Positions 32,845-41,371 of a stretch of 52,375 nucleotides of DNA are shown one piece after another. The stretch comes from Clostridia bacterium. Lineage in GTDB: Bacteria; Bacillota; Clostridia; Oscillospirales; Acutalibacteraceae. Position numbers and translations under genes: made by a program. The number at the start of each line of letters is the position of its first letter. Positions within the stretch are counted from its first letter, which is position 1. The stretch covers positions 1 through 52,375 of the forward strand of contig JAKSQO010000018.1 of NCBI GenBank assembly GCA_024404095.1, read 5' to 3'. Under the pieces are notes generated by a model. It was given only the letters and a program-made list of their open reading frames with translations, was not told the DNA's origin and did no database searches.

Positions 32845-33006
32845 TTATTTAATAAATCCGCCTGCAATTACGCCGACAACGTTCATGAAGAGCTGGAAAA
32901 TTGAGTCAAGAGCTGCCTTAACGTCAATCTTTGAAACATAGTCTGCAACTACATTCATAACCTTATCTACGTCGATTCCTTCAAAAAAAGCTGTAATCTG
33001 ATCCAT
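32845..33006 (-). CDS. Small acidic amphipathic peptide B (paralogue 2 of 3)
   Basis: 53 residues: begins MDQITAFFEGIDVDK, ends GVIAGGFIK. The ATG at 33006 has AAAGGAG nine bases upstream; a longer frame from 33087 runs through the promoter and is not used. Same pattern as peptide A: M-D-Q, aromatic at 7, acidic at 9, I-D at 11-12, acid at 14. It has four lysines, so is less acidic. Own promoter and terminator. Confidence 0.8.
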   Translation of the reverse strand: MDQITAFFEGIDVDKVMNVVADYVSKIDVKAALDSIFQLFMNVVGVIAGGFIK

Positions 33007-33068
33007 TATACAATACTCCTTTCGTAAAAATACGTAGCATCGGATAAACCGATAACTATCTAAGATTG

Positions 33069-33097
33069 ATATTAGCACTATTTGCACGTTTTGTCAA
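33069..33097 (-). promoter_or_regulatory. Promoter of peptide gene B
   Basis: Minus strand TTGACA, 17-base spacer ending ATAGTGC, TAATAT, i.e. the same 3' half as the gene A promoter. Confidence 0.85.
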
Positions 33098-33107
33098 GAA
33101 AAAAAGC

Positions 33108-33135
33108 AAAAAGAAAAGCACCCGTTGCCGAGTGC
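33108..33135 (-). terminator. Terminator of peptide gene C
   Basis: GCACTCG pairs with CGGGTGC around GCAA; TTTTCTTTTT follows on minus. Confidence 0.85.
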
Positions 33136-33159
33136 CTGTCTTATGATTTGCTCAGAAAC

Positions 33160-33309
33160 TTAGCCAGCGATAGCTGCGAAAAGATCCTTGATAAAGTTTA
33201 CACAGTCTGTGAAGAATCCGGGGATATCCATATCATTAACAAATTTTGTAAGAATGTTTCCGATTTCTTCCCAGTTGATCTCCTTAAGATAGTTAAGTAC
33301 TTCTTCCAT
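33160..33309 (-). CDS. Small acidic amphipathic peptide C (paralogue 3 of 3)
   Basis: 49 residues: begins MEEVLNYLKEINWEE, ends KDLFAAIAG. Nine acidic and three basic residues and one cysteine. AAAGGAG is eleven bases before the ATG. It is the most diverged copy but keeps the V/I-4, aromatic-7, I-11, acid-14 and F-23 positions of A and B. Own promoter at 33364 and terminator at 33108. Confidence 0.78.
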   Translation of the reverse strand: MEEVLNYLKEINWEEIGNILTKFVNDMDIPGFFTDCVNFIKDLFAAIAG

Positions 33310-33363
33310 GGTATACAGTTCTCCTTTCAAAAAATCGGCAGCGTTACCGCTATCCTTATTTAG

Positions 33364-33392
33364 ACTTTAACACTTTATACACAATTTGTCAA
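33364..33392 (-). promoter_or_regulatory. Promoter of peptide gene C
   Basis: Minus strand TTGACA, 17-base spacer ending AAGTGT, TAAAGT. It starts only 15 bases after the stop of the upstream phosphatase gene, with no terminator between. Confidence 0.8.
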
Positions 33393-33406
33393 GCAAAACA
33401 AGCAAA

Positions 33407-35032
33407 TTACAGCTGATTCGGAACAGGTTTTTCCTGACTTTCATGTTCAAATGACAAAATATTGTTTCGAGAATAATAATTACATCTGATATCAAAAGCC
33501 TTGCAGATTCCGTCAACAGGAACATAAAGCTGGTCTCGGTGAAGCTTTACAACCTCGTGCGACATTGCAACCTCTCCCCTGTCAGTATGAGCGATATTAC
33601 TTCCGAGGGTGAACACCGCGCTGTGCTTATACGCCTTGACAGAAACAGTGCCCTCGCCAATTTCAGCCCCGAAACCAATATATCTGAACAGTATTGCGGC
33701 AGGCACGCACCACACACCGTCAACACATTCGCACGGAGTTTCACGCACACAAAGCCCGAGGTCAGCACCCTTGAACATCATACGGCATTTTCTGAAAACA
33801 GGTGCAAGAGCAATCGGCTCAATGCTGTCATTCTTCTTATCAATAACGCATCTGTCGGCGATTCTTCCGTCCTCAACGTATGAGGTCAGAGTCAGCTTTT
33901 TGCCGCTGACGTGTGCAATCGCATACATTGCGAGGTATTCATCATGAGCATACCATGCGGCATTCCAGAGCTTCGGCATCGGAAGTGTGCCCGGCGGGTT
34001 GTGATTTCCGCTTGCAAGGTTGTAGAATACAGTTCCCTCCGACGGCTTATCGTAGAGGTTTTCATTTCTTCTCGGGAAGCTTCGGGAAAAGCAATGCTCG
34101 TGGCCGCTGAACATAACATCAAACTTCTCCATACCCTCCATCATCATCGGATATGAATCGTCACAGGCGAGGTCTGAACCGCAGTAGCAAATCGGGAAAT
34201 GGTGTGAGCCGAACTTCCACGTTTTGTCGGTCTTTGCCGTATCCTCAATCAACCATTCATTGACAAATTCGGGGCCGCTGATACCGATTGCATTAAAATG
34301 AGCGTTGCCGTAATCAAAGGAGTAGTTTGCGGTTTTCCAGTCCTCGGGGCCGTTATACGGATACGAGCCACGGAACTGATTGCTGAAATATTCAACCTTT
34401 TCAGAGTAATACTTGCCCGTAAAGGTGAAATAATCCTCAAAGCCCATATCGTCGTGATTGCCGACCGACATCATCAGCGGTATTCTTTCCATAATGCCCT
34501 TGAAGCCTTCAAGCACACCCGTCCATTGGATATCGGTCTGACCGCAGTTTGTGTTGTCGCCTGCCGTCAGAATAAAGCGCACATTCGGATGCTTTTCAAG
34601 AGCCTTTTTTAAAAACTCGTTAAAAGAAGTATAGTCCGCAGGCGGATTCGGTCCGCCCGTCTGAAAATCCGAAAGACAGATAAACTCAAAGTCCTCAAGA
34701 TTTTCGGGCGCAGTTGTGAAGCTATACACCTCACTTCTGCATTCGCCGTTGCCGACCGTATATTCGTATGCCGTGTCGGGCTTAAGATTCTCCATATGCG
34801 CCCAGAAAATATGGCTCTCGTCAATATCAGAGATGAAGTCGCCCTTTTCGGCGCAAGCCATAAACCACTCCTCCGACCCGATTTCACGGTACTCGGCATA
34901 ACCGTCAGACACAGAAGTATCTGTTCGCCATGTTACAGTCATTGACGTTGCCGCATCGCCGTTGATTGAAAGCATTATATGGTCAGGCTCCCGGTGAGAG
35001 CCTCTGATTTTTTTCCATTCTTCTTTTGTCAT
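33407..35032 (-). CDS. Purple-acid-phosphatase-like metallophosphoesterase with stalk-like C-terminal domain
   Basis: 541 residues. N-terminal fibronectin-like domain (about 17-105, MLSINGDAATSMTVTWRTD, the PAP N-terminal signature), then a metallophosphoesterase core: CLSDFQTGG, TAGDNTNCGQ, MSVGNHDD, FGSHHFPICYC and SGHEHCFSRS give the metal ligands. From about residue 430 a region resembling the copper amine oxidase N-like stalk domain (GVWCVPAAILFRYIGFGAEI, RDQLYVPVDGI). No signal peptide is visible, which is unusual since both added domains are normally extracellular. Substrate unknown. Confidence 0.85.
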   Translation of the reverse strand: MTKEEWKKIRGSHREPDHIMLSINGDAATSMTVTWRTDTSVSDGYAEYREIGSEEWFMACAEKGDFISDIDESHIFWAHMENLKPDTAYEYTVGNGECRSEVYSFTTAPENLEDFEFICLSDFQTGGPNPPADYTSFNEFLKKALEKHPNVRFILTAGDNTNCGQTDIQWTGVLEGFKGIMERIPLMMSVGNHDDMGFEDYFTFTGKYYSEKVEYFSNQFRGSYPYNGPEDWKTANYSFDYGNAHFNAIGISGPEFVNEWLIEDTAKTDKTWKFGSHHFPICYCGSDLACDDSYPMMMEGMEKFDVMFSGHEHCFSRSFPRRNENLYDKPSEGTVFYNLASGNHNPPGTLPMPKLWNAAWYAHDEYLAMYAIAHVSGKKLTLTSYVEDGRIADRCVIDKKNDSIEPIALAPVFRKCRMMFKGADLGLCVRETPCECVDGVWCVPAAILFRYIGFGAEIGEGTVSVKAYKHSAVFTLGSNIAHTDRGEVAMSHEVVKLHRDQLYVPVDGICKAFDIRCNYYSRNNILSFEHESQEKPVPNQL

Positions 35033-35124
35033 AGCGGACTCCTTTTATGCATAAATTCACGCGGATTATACCATAATTTCATCCTTATTTCAACAATAAT
35101 TCATCATTCGTTAATTTTTACCTA

Positions 35125-35153
35125 TTGTAAATCATTTGCAAAAATAGTATAAT
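35125..35153 (+). promoter_or_regulatory. Promoter of the Thr-rich lipoprotein gene
   Basis: TTGTAA, 17-base spacer, TATAAT. Confidence 0.8.
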
Positions 35154-35199
35154 TTAATTGACCGAAAGGTTAATACGAACCCCTCAAGGAGGAAGTAAA

Positions 35200-36237
35200 A
35201 TGAAAGAATTTAAAAAAATTACAGCTATTTGCTCGGCATTGATTCTCTGCCTTTCAGTATTCACAGCCTGCGGCAGAAAAGATCCCGAAAACAATACAAC
35301 AACCGCACCAACAACAGAGCCGACCTCTGCTTCAACAGAGGCAACTACCGAAACCGCAACGGAGGCTCCGACTACCGAAATAACTACTGAAGCTACAACC
35401 GAAGCTCCGACAACCGCTACAACAGCGGCAACGACCAAAGCGACTACCAAAGCTACCACAAAGGCAACTACTAAAGCCACAACTAAAGCCACAACTAAAG
35501 CTACTACCAAGAAGACAACAACCACTACAAAGAAAACTACTACAACCACAAAGAAAACAACCACAGTTCCCACAACAAAAAGCCCGACAAAGTACACCAA
35601 GGCTGAGGCGGTTTCTGCTTACAACAAGGCTGTCAACAAGGTAATCTCCTCAAAGGCAGGCTACACAAAGACAAGAACCACAAATCTCGGTACTCTTCAG
35701 GGTGCGGAAGCGATTATGAAAATCAAGGCCGCAAAGGATGCTGTTTACGGCTTCCTCGGTGTCGGCACAAAGACATACACAAACAATAAGGGCTCGGCAC
35801 AGTATCTTTCAACTGCCGCTCTTAAGGAAAGCGATGTAACAAGCGCAAAGGTTGAAAAAGTAAACGGTGATGTTTATAAGTTCACACTCACACTTGCTGA
35901 CGGCGCAAGCTCAGCTCCCAACGGAAACGACACCTCTCCTCTCCGACACAGCGGACTTCTTGCAGGCGCAGGAGATAAGAGCGAGTATGACCACAAGAAC
36001 GCAAACAACATTTACACAGGCATCAACAACGCCGACGGTGCAAGTGTTCAGTCAGTCAAGGAGACAACAAGCGGCGCAACGGTTGTCGCTCAGATTAACG
36101 TCAAGACAGGCAAGCTTGTTTCGCTCGACATCAAGTGGAAGTGGAATGTTGACCTGACAAAGGTTAAGTACATTGTCACAATCAGCGGCAAGGGAAATGC
36201 GGACACAAGCGTTTCGGTTTCAAACATCAAGTGGTAA
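35200..36237 (+). CDS. Lipoprotein with Thr-rich repeat linker and FMN-binding-like C-terminal region
   Basis: 345 residues from the ATG at 35200 (AGGAGG upstream). The signal ends in a lipobox VFTAC with Cys24 as anchor. Residues about 31-127 are a low-complexity Thr/Ala/Lys linker, with about seven tandem ATTK units followed by KKTTTTT units, likely spanning the cell wall. The C-terminal 200 residues form a folded domain with no family I can name for certain. The DNA repeat (about 35430-35560) is prone to length change. The second half of the call, FMN-like, is only a weak resemblance in length and position. Confidence 0.75.
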   Translation: MKEFKKITAICSALILCLSVFTACGRKDPENNTTTAPTTEPTSASTEATTETATEAPTTEITTEATTEAPTTATTAATTKATTKATTKATTKATTKATTKATTKKTTTTTKKTTTTTKKTTTVPTTKSPTKYTKAEAVSAYNKAVNKVISSKAGYTKTRTTNLGTLQGAEAIMKIKAAKDAVYGFLGVGTKTYTNNKGSAQYLSTAALKESDVTSAKVEKVNGDVYKFTLTLADGASSAPNGNDTSPLRHSGLLAGAGDKSEYDHKNANNIYTGINNADGASVQSVKETTSGATVVAQINVKTGKLVSLDIKWKWNVDLTKVKYIVTISGKGNADTSVSVSNIKW

Positions 36238-36245
36238 ATTCACGC

Positions 36246-36274
36246 TTGACAAACCACAGCTTATATGCTAAAAT
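36246..36274 (+). promoter_or_regulatory. Promoter of thiT, extended -10
   Basis: TTGACA, 17-base spacer, TAAAAT preceded by TATATGC. Confidence 0.88.
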
Positions 36275-36288
36275 CACATCAAATCAAA

Positions 36289-36359
36289 TACAGGGGTGCT
36301 GCAAAAGCGGCTGAGATTATACCCTCGACCTGATTCGGATAATGCCGACGGAGGAAGTT
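36289..36359 (+). ncRNA. TPP riboswitch aptamer
   Basis: The THI-box is clear: AGGGGTGCT at the 5' side, GGCTGAGATTATACCCT, then CCTGATTCGGATAATGCCGACGGAGGAAG. Thiamine pyrophosphate binding should favour the terminator at 36381-36411 and reduce thiT expression. Confidence 0.95.
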
Positions 36360-36380
36360 ATTTACAATAATGTAGTATCT

Positions 36381-36411
36381 GCGCTCGGTGAAAACCGGGC
36401 GCTTTTCCTTT
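36381..36411 (+). terminator. Expression-platform terminator of the TPP riboswitch
   Basis: GCGCTCGGT pairs with ACCGGGCGC around GAAA, then TTTTCCTTTT. Confidence 0.88.
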
Positions 36412-36440
36412 TGAAGCAAATTTAAAAAGGAGGCTTTTAA

Positions 36441-37085
36441 ATGAAAAGTCAGAATGTCAAAACAAGCAGTAACACAATTAAAATCACTATCAGCGCAATT
36501 ATGATTGCGTTGGCAACCGTCCTGTCATTCGTAAAGGTGTTCGATATGCCCTACGGCGGCTCAATCACCTTGTTCAGCATGGTTCCGATTATGTTTGTCG
36601 GATTCGCATACGGTGCAAAAGCAGGTCTGCTCAGCGGTGTTGTTTACGGCATAATTCAGTGCATCCTCGGCGCATCAAATTCACTCGCATATCTCACTGA
36701 AACTATTTCACTCTTTATCGTCTGCCTTCTGTTCGACTACATCATTGCTTTCGCCGTACTCGGACTTGCAGGTGCTTTCAAAAAGTCAGTCAAGAATCCT
36801 CAGGCCGCTTTCGGCTTAGGCGCACTTGCCGCAGGTCTTCTCAGATACATCTGCCACTTCGTTTCAGGCTGGATTGTATGGGGTGAATATGCACAGGACA
36901 CAGTAAGCGAATGGGGCACATTAGGCACAAAAATTCTCGGTGCTTTCAACGGACAGGCGCTTGCTGTTGTATACTCACTTGTTTACAACGCATCTTATAT
37001 GGTTCCCGAAATCATTATTTCTGTTATCTGCGCAGTTATTCTTGCATCAATCAAGCCGATAAAGAAAGAATTATACAAGAACTAA
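36441..37085 (+). CDS. thiT: ECF-type thiamine transporter S component
   Basis: 214 residues with six membrane segments. The signature GGSITLFSMVPI and the thiamine-binding positions near FVSGWIVWGEYA and NASYMVPEII fit ThiT. It provides thiamine specificity to a shared energy-coupling module encoded elsewhere. Control by the TPP riboswitch directly upstream confirms the substrate. AGGAGG precedes the ATG. Confidence 0.95.
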   Translation: MKSQNVKTSSNTIKITISAIMIALATVLSFVKVFDMPYGGSITLFSMVPIMFVGFAYGAKAGLLSGVVYGIIQCILGASNSLAYLTETISLFIVCLLFDYIIAFAVLGLAGAFKKSVKNPQAAFGLGALAAGLLRYICHFVSGWIVWGEYAQDTVSEWGTLGTKILGAFNGQALAVVYSLVYNASYMVPEIIISVICAVILASIKPIKKELYKN

Positions 37086-37104
37086 TCTCTATAACAAACA
37101 GCAA

Positions 37105-37132
37105 ACGCCCGAACGGAAATCCGTTCGGGCGT
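37105..37132 (+). terminator. Terminator between thiT and the converging membrane protein gene
   Basis: ACGCCCGAACGGA pairs perfectly with TCCGTTCGGGCGT; the flanking T content is modest on both strands. Confidence 0.75.
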
Positions 37133-37151
37133 AACTATTATATTTTTGTTT

Positions 37152-38924
37152 TTATTTCACTTCAAATGCACTTGCAGGAATAATCTTGCCTGCGTCAGTC
37201 TTGATTGTAACTGTTGCGTTGTCACCCTTGTTTGCGATTACAACATTTTCAAAGCTTGAAGCCTTAACTGAGAAGTAAACATTCTTGAACTGCTCGTTAT
37301 CCAGCTTGATGTAATAAACACTCTCACCGCCGATAACAGCTGTTCTGATTTCTGTGATTGCACCTGTTACCGTTACAGCTGAATCCTCAGTTTCGCCGTC
37401 GCCTGCGTTCTCTGCATCCTTGATTGCATCTGTGTCAACATTGATATTTGACTTGATGTTGTTCTTTTCAAGGAGATCCGCGTACTTACCGATACATTCG
37501 CTGATTGTTGAGCCGTAAGCAGCAATAGAATACTGACCTACGTTAACCATAGCGTAGCCCTTAACGAGCTTGCTGTCACCCTTGATAGGCATAAAGTATG
37601 TGGGAACATCGTCGATATTGAGAAGAAGCGGGAACGAAGCAATGTAGCCAAGGTCCTGAACAAGCTCCTGAGCTGAGCCCTGAGCACCTGTCTCTGTTGT
37701 ACCTGAAACATTGTAGTATTTAGCTTCCTTTGTACGCTGATTTACAAGAACAAAACCTGTGATTGATTCGTCACTTGTAAGAGAAGTAACGCCTGTATAC
37801 ATATAAACGTCATTGTTCATTGCAAGGTATGAGTAACCGTCAGTTGAAGAGTATGTGCCCTTCTGACCGAGAATTGAGTTCCAGAAGCCGCTCTGATATC
37901 TTCCGTAGTAGTTGTACTGCTCAACAAGAAGGTCAGCATTGTAAACACGGTCAATCCACTGAAGCTCTGCCTTTGTGCGGATTTCGTCAATAGTATACTC
38001 TGCGCACTCGCCTGTAACCGCATCACAGATGATTGCACCTGTTACATCACGACCGCCGAAAAGACCGATTGTCATATCGAGCTTTGCAAAAATCCAGTAG
38101 GGATGTCCTGTCTCGTCAACCTCAAATGCGGGATCGTCAAGAAGATATGTCGGGTACTGGAAACGCACATGACGTGTTACATAATGTGCGAAGTGGTCAG
38201 CAGTTGAATACTTCATATTGCCGTCAACGTCAACAAACTTTGCCTTCTGAGTGATTGTGTCAACAAGAACATAACCCGGAAGACCGTTCTTTGCGTTTGT
38301 GAACCACTTGATGATGTTTGAATACTGAATCGGAACAACACGAACAGGTGTGTCCTGGAAGTTAATCTGGAAATAGTTCGGCTGAATTGTGAACTGTGAA
38401 ACATAGCCGAGTTCATCGAGCTTTGAAAGAGCCTTTGTAGCGATAACGCCTGTTGTCTCTTCGTCGATTGTGGGAACTGTCTTGAAATCAACCTTCTCGA
38501 TTTCCTGCTCGAAGCTTGCGGAATTAACATCAATAATCTTTGCGTAGCTGTGTGCACGGAAGAAAACAGATGAAACAATGAATCCGACTACAACAACAAG
38601 ACCTACAACACCGATTGCAATCTTCGGAATCATGGAAGATTTTCTTGCATAGGGTGAATAGTCGGGTGTACGGAGTGCACCGCTTGTAACGTAGTTAGCA
38701 ACACAGTAAAACGCAAGGATAAGTCCGATGAAAGCATACATCATAATAGACTTAACATTGAATACGGGAAGCATAAAATAGTAAAGAATAACGCCGAAAA
38801 CAACAGTTGCAATAATGTTTAAAGCAATCTTTAATCCGCGTCTTTCGGGAGGGATAACAACCTGATCCTTTCTGTCAGGGCTCTTATCTCCACCGCCTGT
38901 AAAATCGACCTTAATCGGGTCCAT
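37152..38924 (-). CDS. Large membrane-anchored protein with big extracytoplasmic domain
   Basis: 590 residues. Three membrane segments in the first 120 residues (LKIALNIIATVVFGVILYYF, MMYAFIGLILAFYCVANYV, IPKIAIGVVGLVVVVGFIVSSVFF). The remainder is a large beta-rich domain with two related units, each of the kind GYVLVDTITQKAKFVDV / GFVLVNQRTKEAKYYNV, and an OB-like end (AVTVTGAITEIRTAVIGGESVYYIKLD). No family named with confidence; conserved in related Clostridia as far as I recall. ATG at 38924 has AGGAG eight bases upstream; TTG at 38927 is less likely. Confidence 0.7.
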   Translation of the reverse strand: MDPIKVDFTGGGDKSPDRKDQVVIPPERRGLKIALNIIATVVFGVILYYFMLPVFNVKSIMMYAFIGLILAFYCVANYVTSGALRTPDYSPYARKSSMIPKIAIGVVGLVVVVGFIVSSVFFRAHSYAKIIDVNSASFEQEIEKVDFKTVPTIDEETTGVIATKALSKLDELGYVSQFTIQPNYFQINFQDTPVRVVPIQYSNIIKWFTNAKNGLPGYVLVDTITQKAKFVDVDGNMKYSTADHFAHYVTRHVRFQYPTYLLDDPAFEVDETGHPYWIFAKLDMTIGLFGGRDVTGAIICDAVTGECAEYTIDEIRTKAELQWIDRVYNADLLVEQYNYYGRYQSGFWNSILGQKGTYSSTDGYSYLAMNNDVYMYTGVTSLTSDESITGFVLVNQRTKEAKYYNVSGTTETGAQGSAQELVQDLGYIASFPLLLNIDDVPTYFMPIKGDSKLVKGYAMVNVGQYSIAAYGSTISECIGKYADLLEKNNIKSNINVDTDAIKDAENAGDGETEDSAVTVTGAITEIRTAVIGGESVYYIKLDNEQFKNVYFSVKASSFENVVIANKGDNATVTIKTDAGKIIPASAFEVK

Positions 38925-38953
38925 CAAACCAACTCCTTAATAATTGTAAAGTG

Positions 38954-38982
38954 ATTATAACCTAAATACGAAAAAAATACAA
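38954..38982 (-). promoter_or_regulatory. Promoter of the large membrane protein gene
   Basis: Minus strand TTGTAT, 17-base spacer, TATAAT. Confidence 0.75.
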
Positions 38983-39034
38983 GTATATTTGAAAATGTTG
39001 ATAAATGTTCTTAAAAAGTTAACATTTATTTAGC

Positions 39035-39063
39035 TTGATAATGCAATATATTTAATATATAAT
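39035..39063 (+). promoter_or_regulatory. Promoter of the CPBP-tadA unit
   Basis: TTGATA, 17-base spacer, TATAAT, about 30 bases before the start. Confidence 0.8.
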
Positions 39064-39093
39064 AAGAATACAGTCGAAACAGAGGTGAAACAG

Positions 39094-40338
39094 GTGTATA
39101 ACAACAATCCTGATAATATGAACTGCAATTACGGTACACCCTACCGCAACAACAGCTTTTATAATATGTTCGGTGATTACAATCCGATAATTGACAAAGA
39201 AGCCACGGAGATACGAAAGCACGGCATGATTGCAGGCGGTGCTATCCTCGGTGCGCTCGTTATGCGAAGCGTTGCCACAATTATAATGCAGCTTCTCGGT
39301 CTGACAAATCTTTTTCTGACCGACGCAAATTACATGAACGGCATCGGAGTTTACATTCAGATTTTCTATCTCTTCATCCCGTTCCTTTTTGCTTTTGCTC
39401 TCAGTTCAAAGGATGACCGCAGCAGAATGATGATTTTCGGCAAACCGAAGTCAAAGGAGCTTTATCTATTCGGAGTTTTTGCAGGACTTATGCTCTGCAT
39501 TGCCGCAAACTATGCAAGCTCGCTTCTTGATTCGTTCTTTGATGTACTCGGCGTTGAGTTTCTCTCGGGAAGTGAGGATATCCCTCTTCCGCAGACCTCA
39601 GCAGGCTGGGCACTTATGATAATTAACGACTCTGCCGCTCCTGCCCTGCTTGAAGAATTTGCGTTCCGCTGTGTACTTCTTCAGCCGTTGAGAAAGTACG
39701 GCGATAAATTTGCTATCGTTGTCACCTCGGTTGCGTTTGCGCTTATGCACGGCAATATGGTTCAGATTCCGTTTGCGTTCATTGCAGGTCTTGCGCTCGG
39801 ATACTTCTGCGTTATGACAGAAAGCATATGGACATCGGTAACAATTCACTTTGCGAACAATCTTCTTTCGGTTATCTTTTCAATATATTATGACCGCAAT
39901 CCCGACGCTTCAGGCATTGCGTATATGATTATTTCAGCTGCTTTGTTTGTTCTCGGTATTTTTGCTTTGATTCTGTTTATCAACAACAAAAGCAAAAAGC
40001 TTCGCAAGGTTGATTCGGAGCTTTCTCCGGCAATGAAACGCGGACTTTATCTCTGCACGCCAACGCTTGTGCTTGCGTTTATCAATTTTACAAGCTCAAC
40101 AATCAAGCTTCAGAACACAAATTCTCCCGTCGGCATGATGGTTCTTATTGCTCTGCTTGCCGCCGCGATTGCTTATCTTGTCAAGAATATTCTGCTCATC
40201 CGCCGTGACAAACGAATTTCAAAATCGGGTGCGTACACCGCTTCGCTTGTATTCTCTCTCGTATGGGCTTTTATCGGAACACTTTCCATTGTTTTCGCAT
40301 CGTTCGTTTCTCTGAACAACTTTTCGGTGACGCCATGA
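39094..40338 (+). CDS. CPBP-family intramembrane metalloprotease
   Basis: 414 residues with about ten membrane segments. The CPBP/Abi motifs are intact: EEFAFRCVLLQPLRK (EExxxR motif), FALMHGN and a later IHFANNLLS. These proteins are membrane proteases related to type II CAAX endopeptidase, with substrates usually unknown. A polar Asn/Tyr-rich N terminus (NNNPDNMNCNYGTPY) precedes the membrane part. The GTG at 39094 is preferred because AGAGGTG lies six bases before it; another GTG at 39085 overlaps the site. Its stop overlaps the tadA start (ATGA). Confidence 0.87.
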   Translation: MYNNNPDNMNCNYGTPYRNNSFYNMFGDYNPIIDKEATEIRKHGMIAGGAILGALVMRSVATIIMQLLGLTNLFLTDANYMNGIGVYIQIFYLFIPFLFAFALSSKDDRSRMMIFGKPKSKELYLFGVFAGLMLCIAANYASSLLDSFFDVLGVEFLSGSEDIPLPQTSAGWALMIINDSAAPALLEEFAFRCVLLQPLRKYGDKFAIVVTSVAFALMHGNMVQIPFAFIAGLALGYFCVMTESIWTSVTIHFANNLLSVIFSIYYDRNPDASGIAYMIISAALFVLGIFALILFINNKSKKLRKVDSELSPAMKRGLYLCTPTLVLAFINFTSSTIKLQNTNSPVGMMVLIALLAAAIAYLVKNILLIRRDKRISKSGAYTASLVFSLVWAFIGTLSIVFASFVSLNNFSVTP

Positions 40339-40793
40339 GTGATGAACTGTTTATGAAAGAGGCACTTTCTCTTGCCGCCGAAGCCGCCGCCGAGGGTGAG
40401 GTTCCTGTCGGTGCGGTTGTAGTTATCGACGGAAAAATTGTCGGCAGAGGAAGAAACCGCCGTGAAAAGGATAAAAACGCGCTCGCACACGCTGAACTTG
40501 AGGCTATCAACGAAGCCTGCCGTACGCTCGGAGGGTGGCGGCTGTGGCAATGTGATATGTATGTCACGCTTGAACCCTGCCCGATGTGCACAGGTGCAAT
40601 CATCAACAGCAGAATAAAAAGACTTGTCTACGGTGCTTCCGACTATAAGGCAGGCTCGTGCGGAAGCGTAGTCAATCTGTTTGACCTGCCGTACAATCAC
40701 AAGCCCGAAACGGTTGCAGGCTGTATGCAGGATGAATGCTCACAGATATTAAAAGACTTCTTCAGAAATTTAAGGAGCGGTAAAAATGTTTAA
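40335..40793 (+). CDS. tadA: tRNA-specific adenosine deaminase
   Basis: 152 residues; converts A34 to inosine in the tRNA-Arg anticodon. The zinc deaminase motif is complete: HAELEAI with catalytic Glu, and EPCPMCTGAI. A longer frame to 40263 lies in the CPBP gene; the ATG at 40335 matches the family start. Coupled to CPBP by overlap and overlapping the next gene by eight bases. Confidence 0.96.
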   Translation: MSDELFMKEALSLAAEAAAEGEVPVGAVVVIDGKIVGRGRNRREKDKNALAHAELEAINEACRTLGGWRLWQCDMYVTLEPCPMCTGAIINSRIKRLVYGASDYKAGSCGSVVNLFDLPYNHKPETVAGCMQDECSQILKDFFRNLRSGKNV

Positions 40794-41301
40794 ATTACTT
40801 GCCGACAATCCGCTTGCCCTTATCGCCGCACTCGGTGTTGTTGATGTTTTCGGTCTGATTGGCTTTATCCTTTTTACAATAAAAAACACTCCAAAGGGCG
40901 ACAGACTGAAAAAAATACTTATCGTTTCCGTTTGCTTTATTGCGATTGACGCTGTTATTACGTCATTTCTGCTGACAAAAAATACATACTATGACCGAAA
41001 CGGCGACAGATATTCAAAGGCTGAAGAGGTCTGCTATTACGATGCTGACGGAACATCATACAGGCTCTTTACCGATGAAAAGCAGCGTTCGCATCTGATT
41101 TCCGGGGACGGCAGGCAGATGTTCACCGCTGACAGAGTGTATATTGACAAAGACGGATATATCGTTTACGACAGAACAAATTCGTTTAAAGAGGAAGACA
41201 ATCACAAGATGTTTACTGACTCTGACGGCAATGAATATTTTTCAATTTACAGAATAAAATGGGATAAAAACGGAAAGATAGTACCAAACGAGAAAAAATA
41301 A
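40786..41301 (+). CDS. Membrane protein of unknown function
   Basis: 171 residues: two N-terminal membrane segments (LALIAALGVVDVFGLIGFILF and ILIVSVCFIAIDAVITSFLL), then a hydrophilic domain with repeated Asp/Tyr-rich turns (YYDRNGDRYSKAEEVCYYDADGT, VYIDKDGYIVYD, DSDGNEYFS, WDKNGKI) spaced like short beta-hairpin repeats. AAGGAG precedes the ATG. Shares the tadA transcript. Function unknown. Confidence 0.75.
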   Translation: MFKLLADNPLALIAALGVVDVFGLIGFILFTIKNTPKGDRLKKILIVSVCFIAIDAVITSFLLTKNTYYDRNGDRYSKAEEVCYYDADGTSYRLFTDEKQRSHLISGDGRQMFTADRVYIDKDGYIVYDRTNSFKEEDNHKMFTDSDGNEYFSIYRIKWDKNGKIVPNEKK

Positions 41302-41324
41302 TTCGTTTTTCTCATAAAAAAGGG

Positions 41325-41353
41325 TTGACTTTTTTATTAAAGAGTGTTACTAT
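41325..41353 (+). promoter_or_regulatory. Promoter of the lysine riboswitch transcript
   Basis: TTGACT, 17-base spacer, TACTAT. Confidence 0.75.
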
Positions 41354-41371
41354 TTGCTCGTCAAGAAAATT

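Noticed and set aside
35430..35560. CRISPR-like regular repeats
   Set aside because: The periodicity is a coding Thr/Ala/Lys repeat in one frame, with no variable spacers and no cas genes.
35184..35600. Minus-strand frame very rich in Val (138 codons)
   Set aside because: It is the complement of the Thr-rich repeat of the lipoprotein gene, with no ribosome site; composition explains it.
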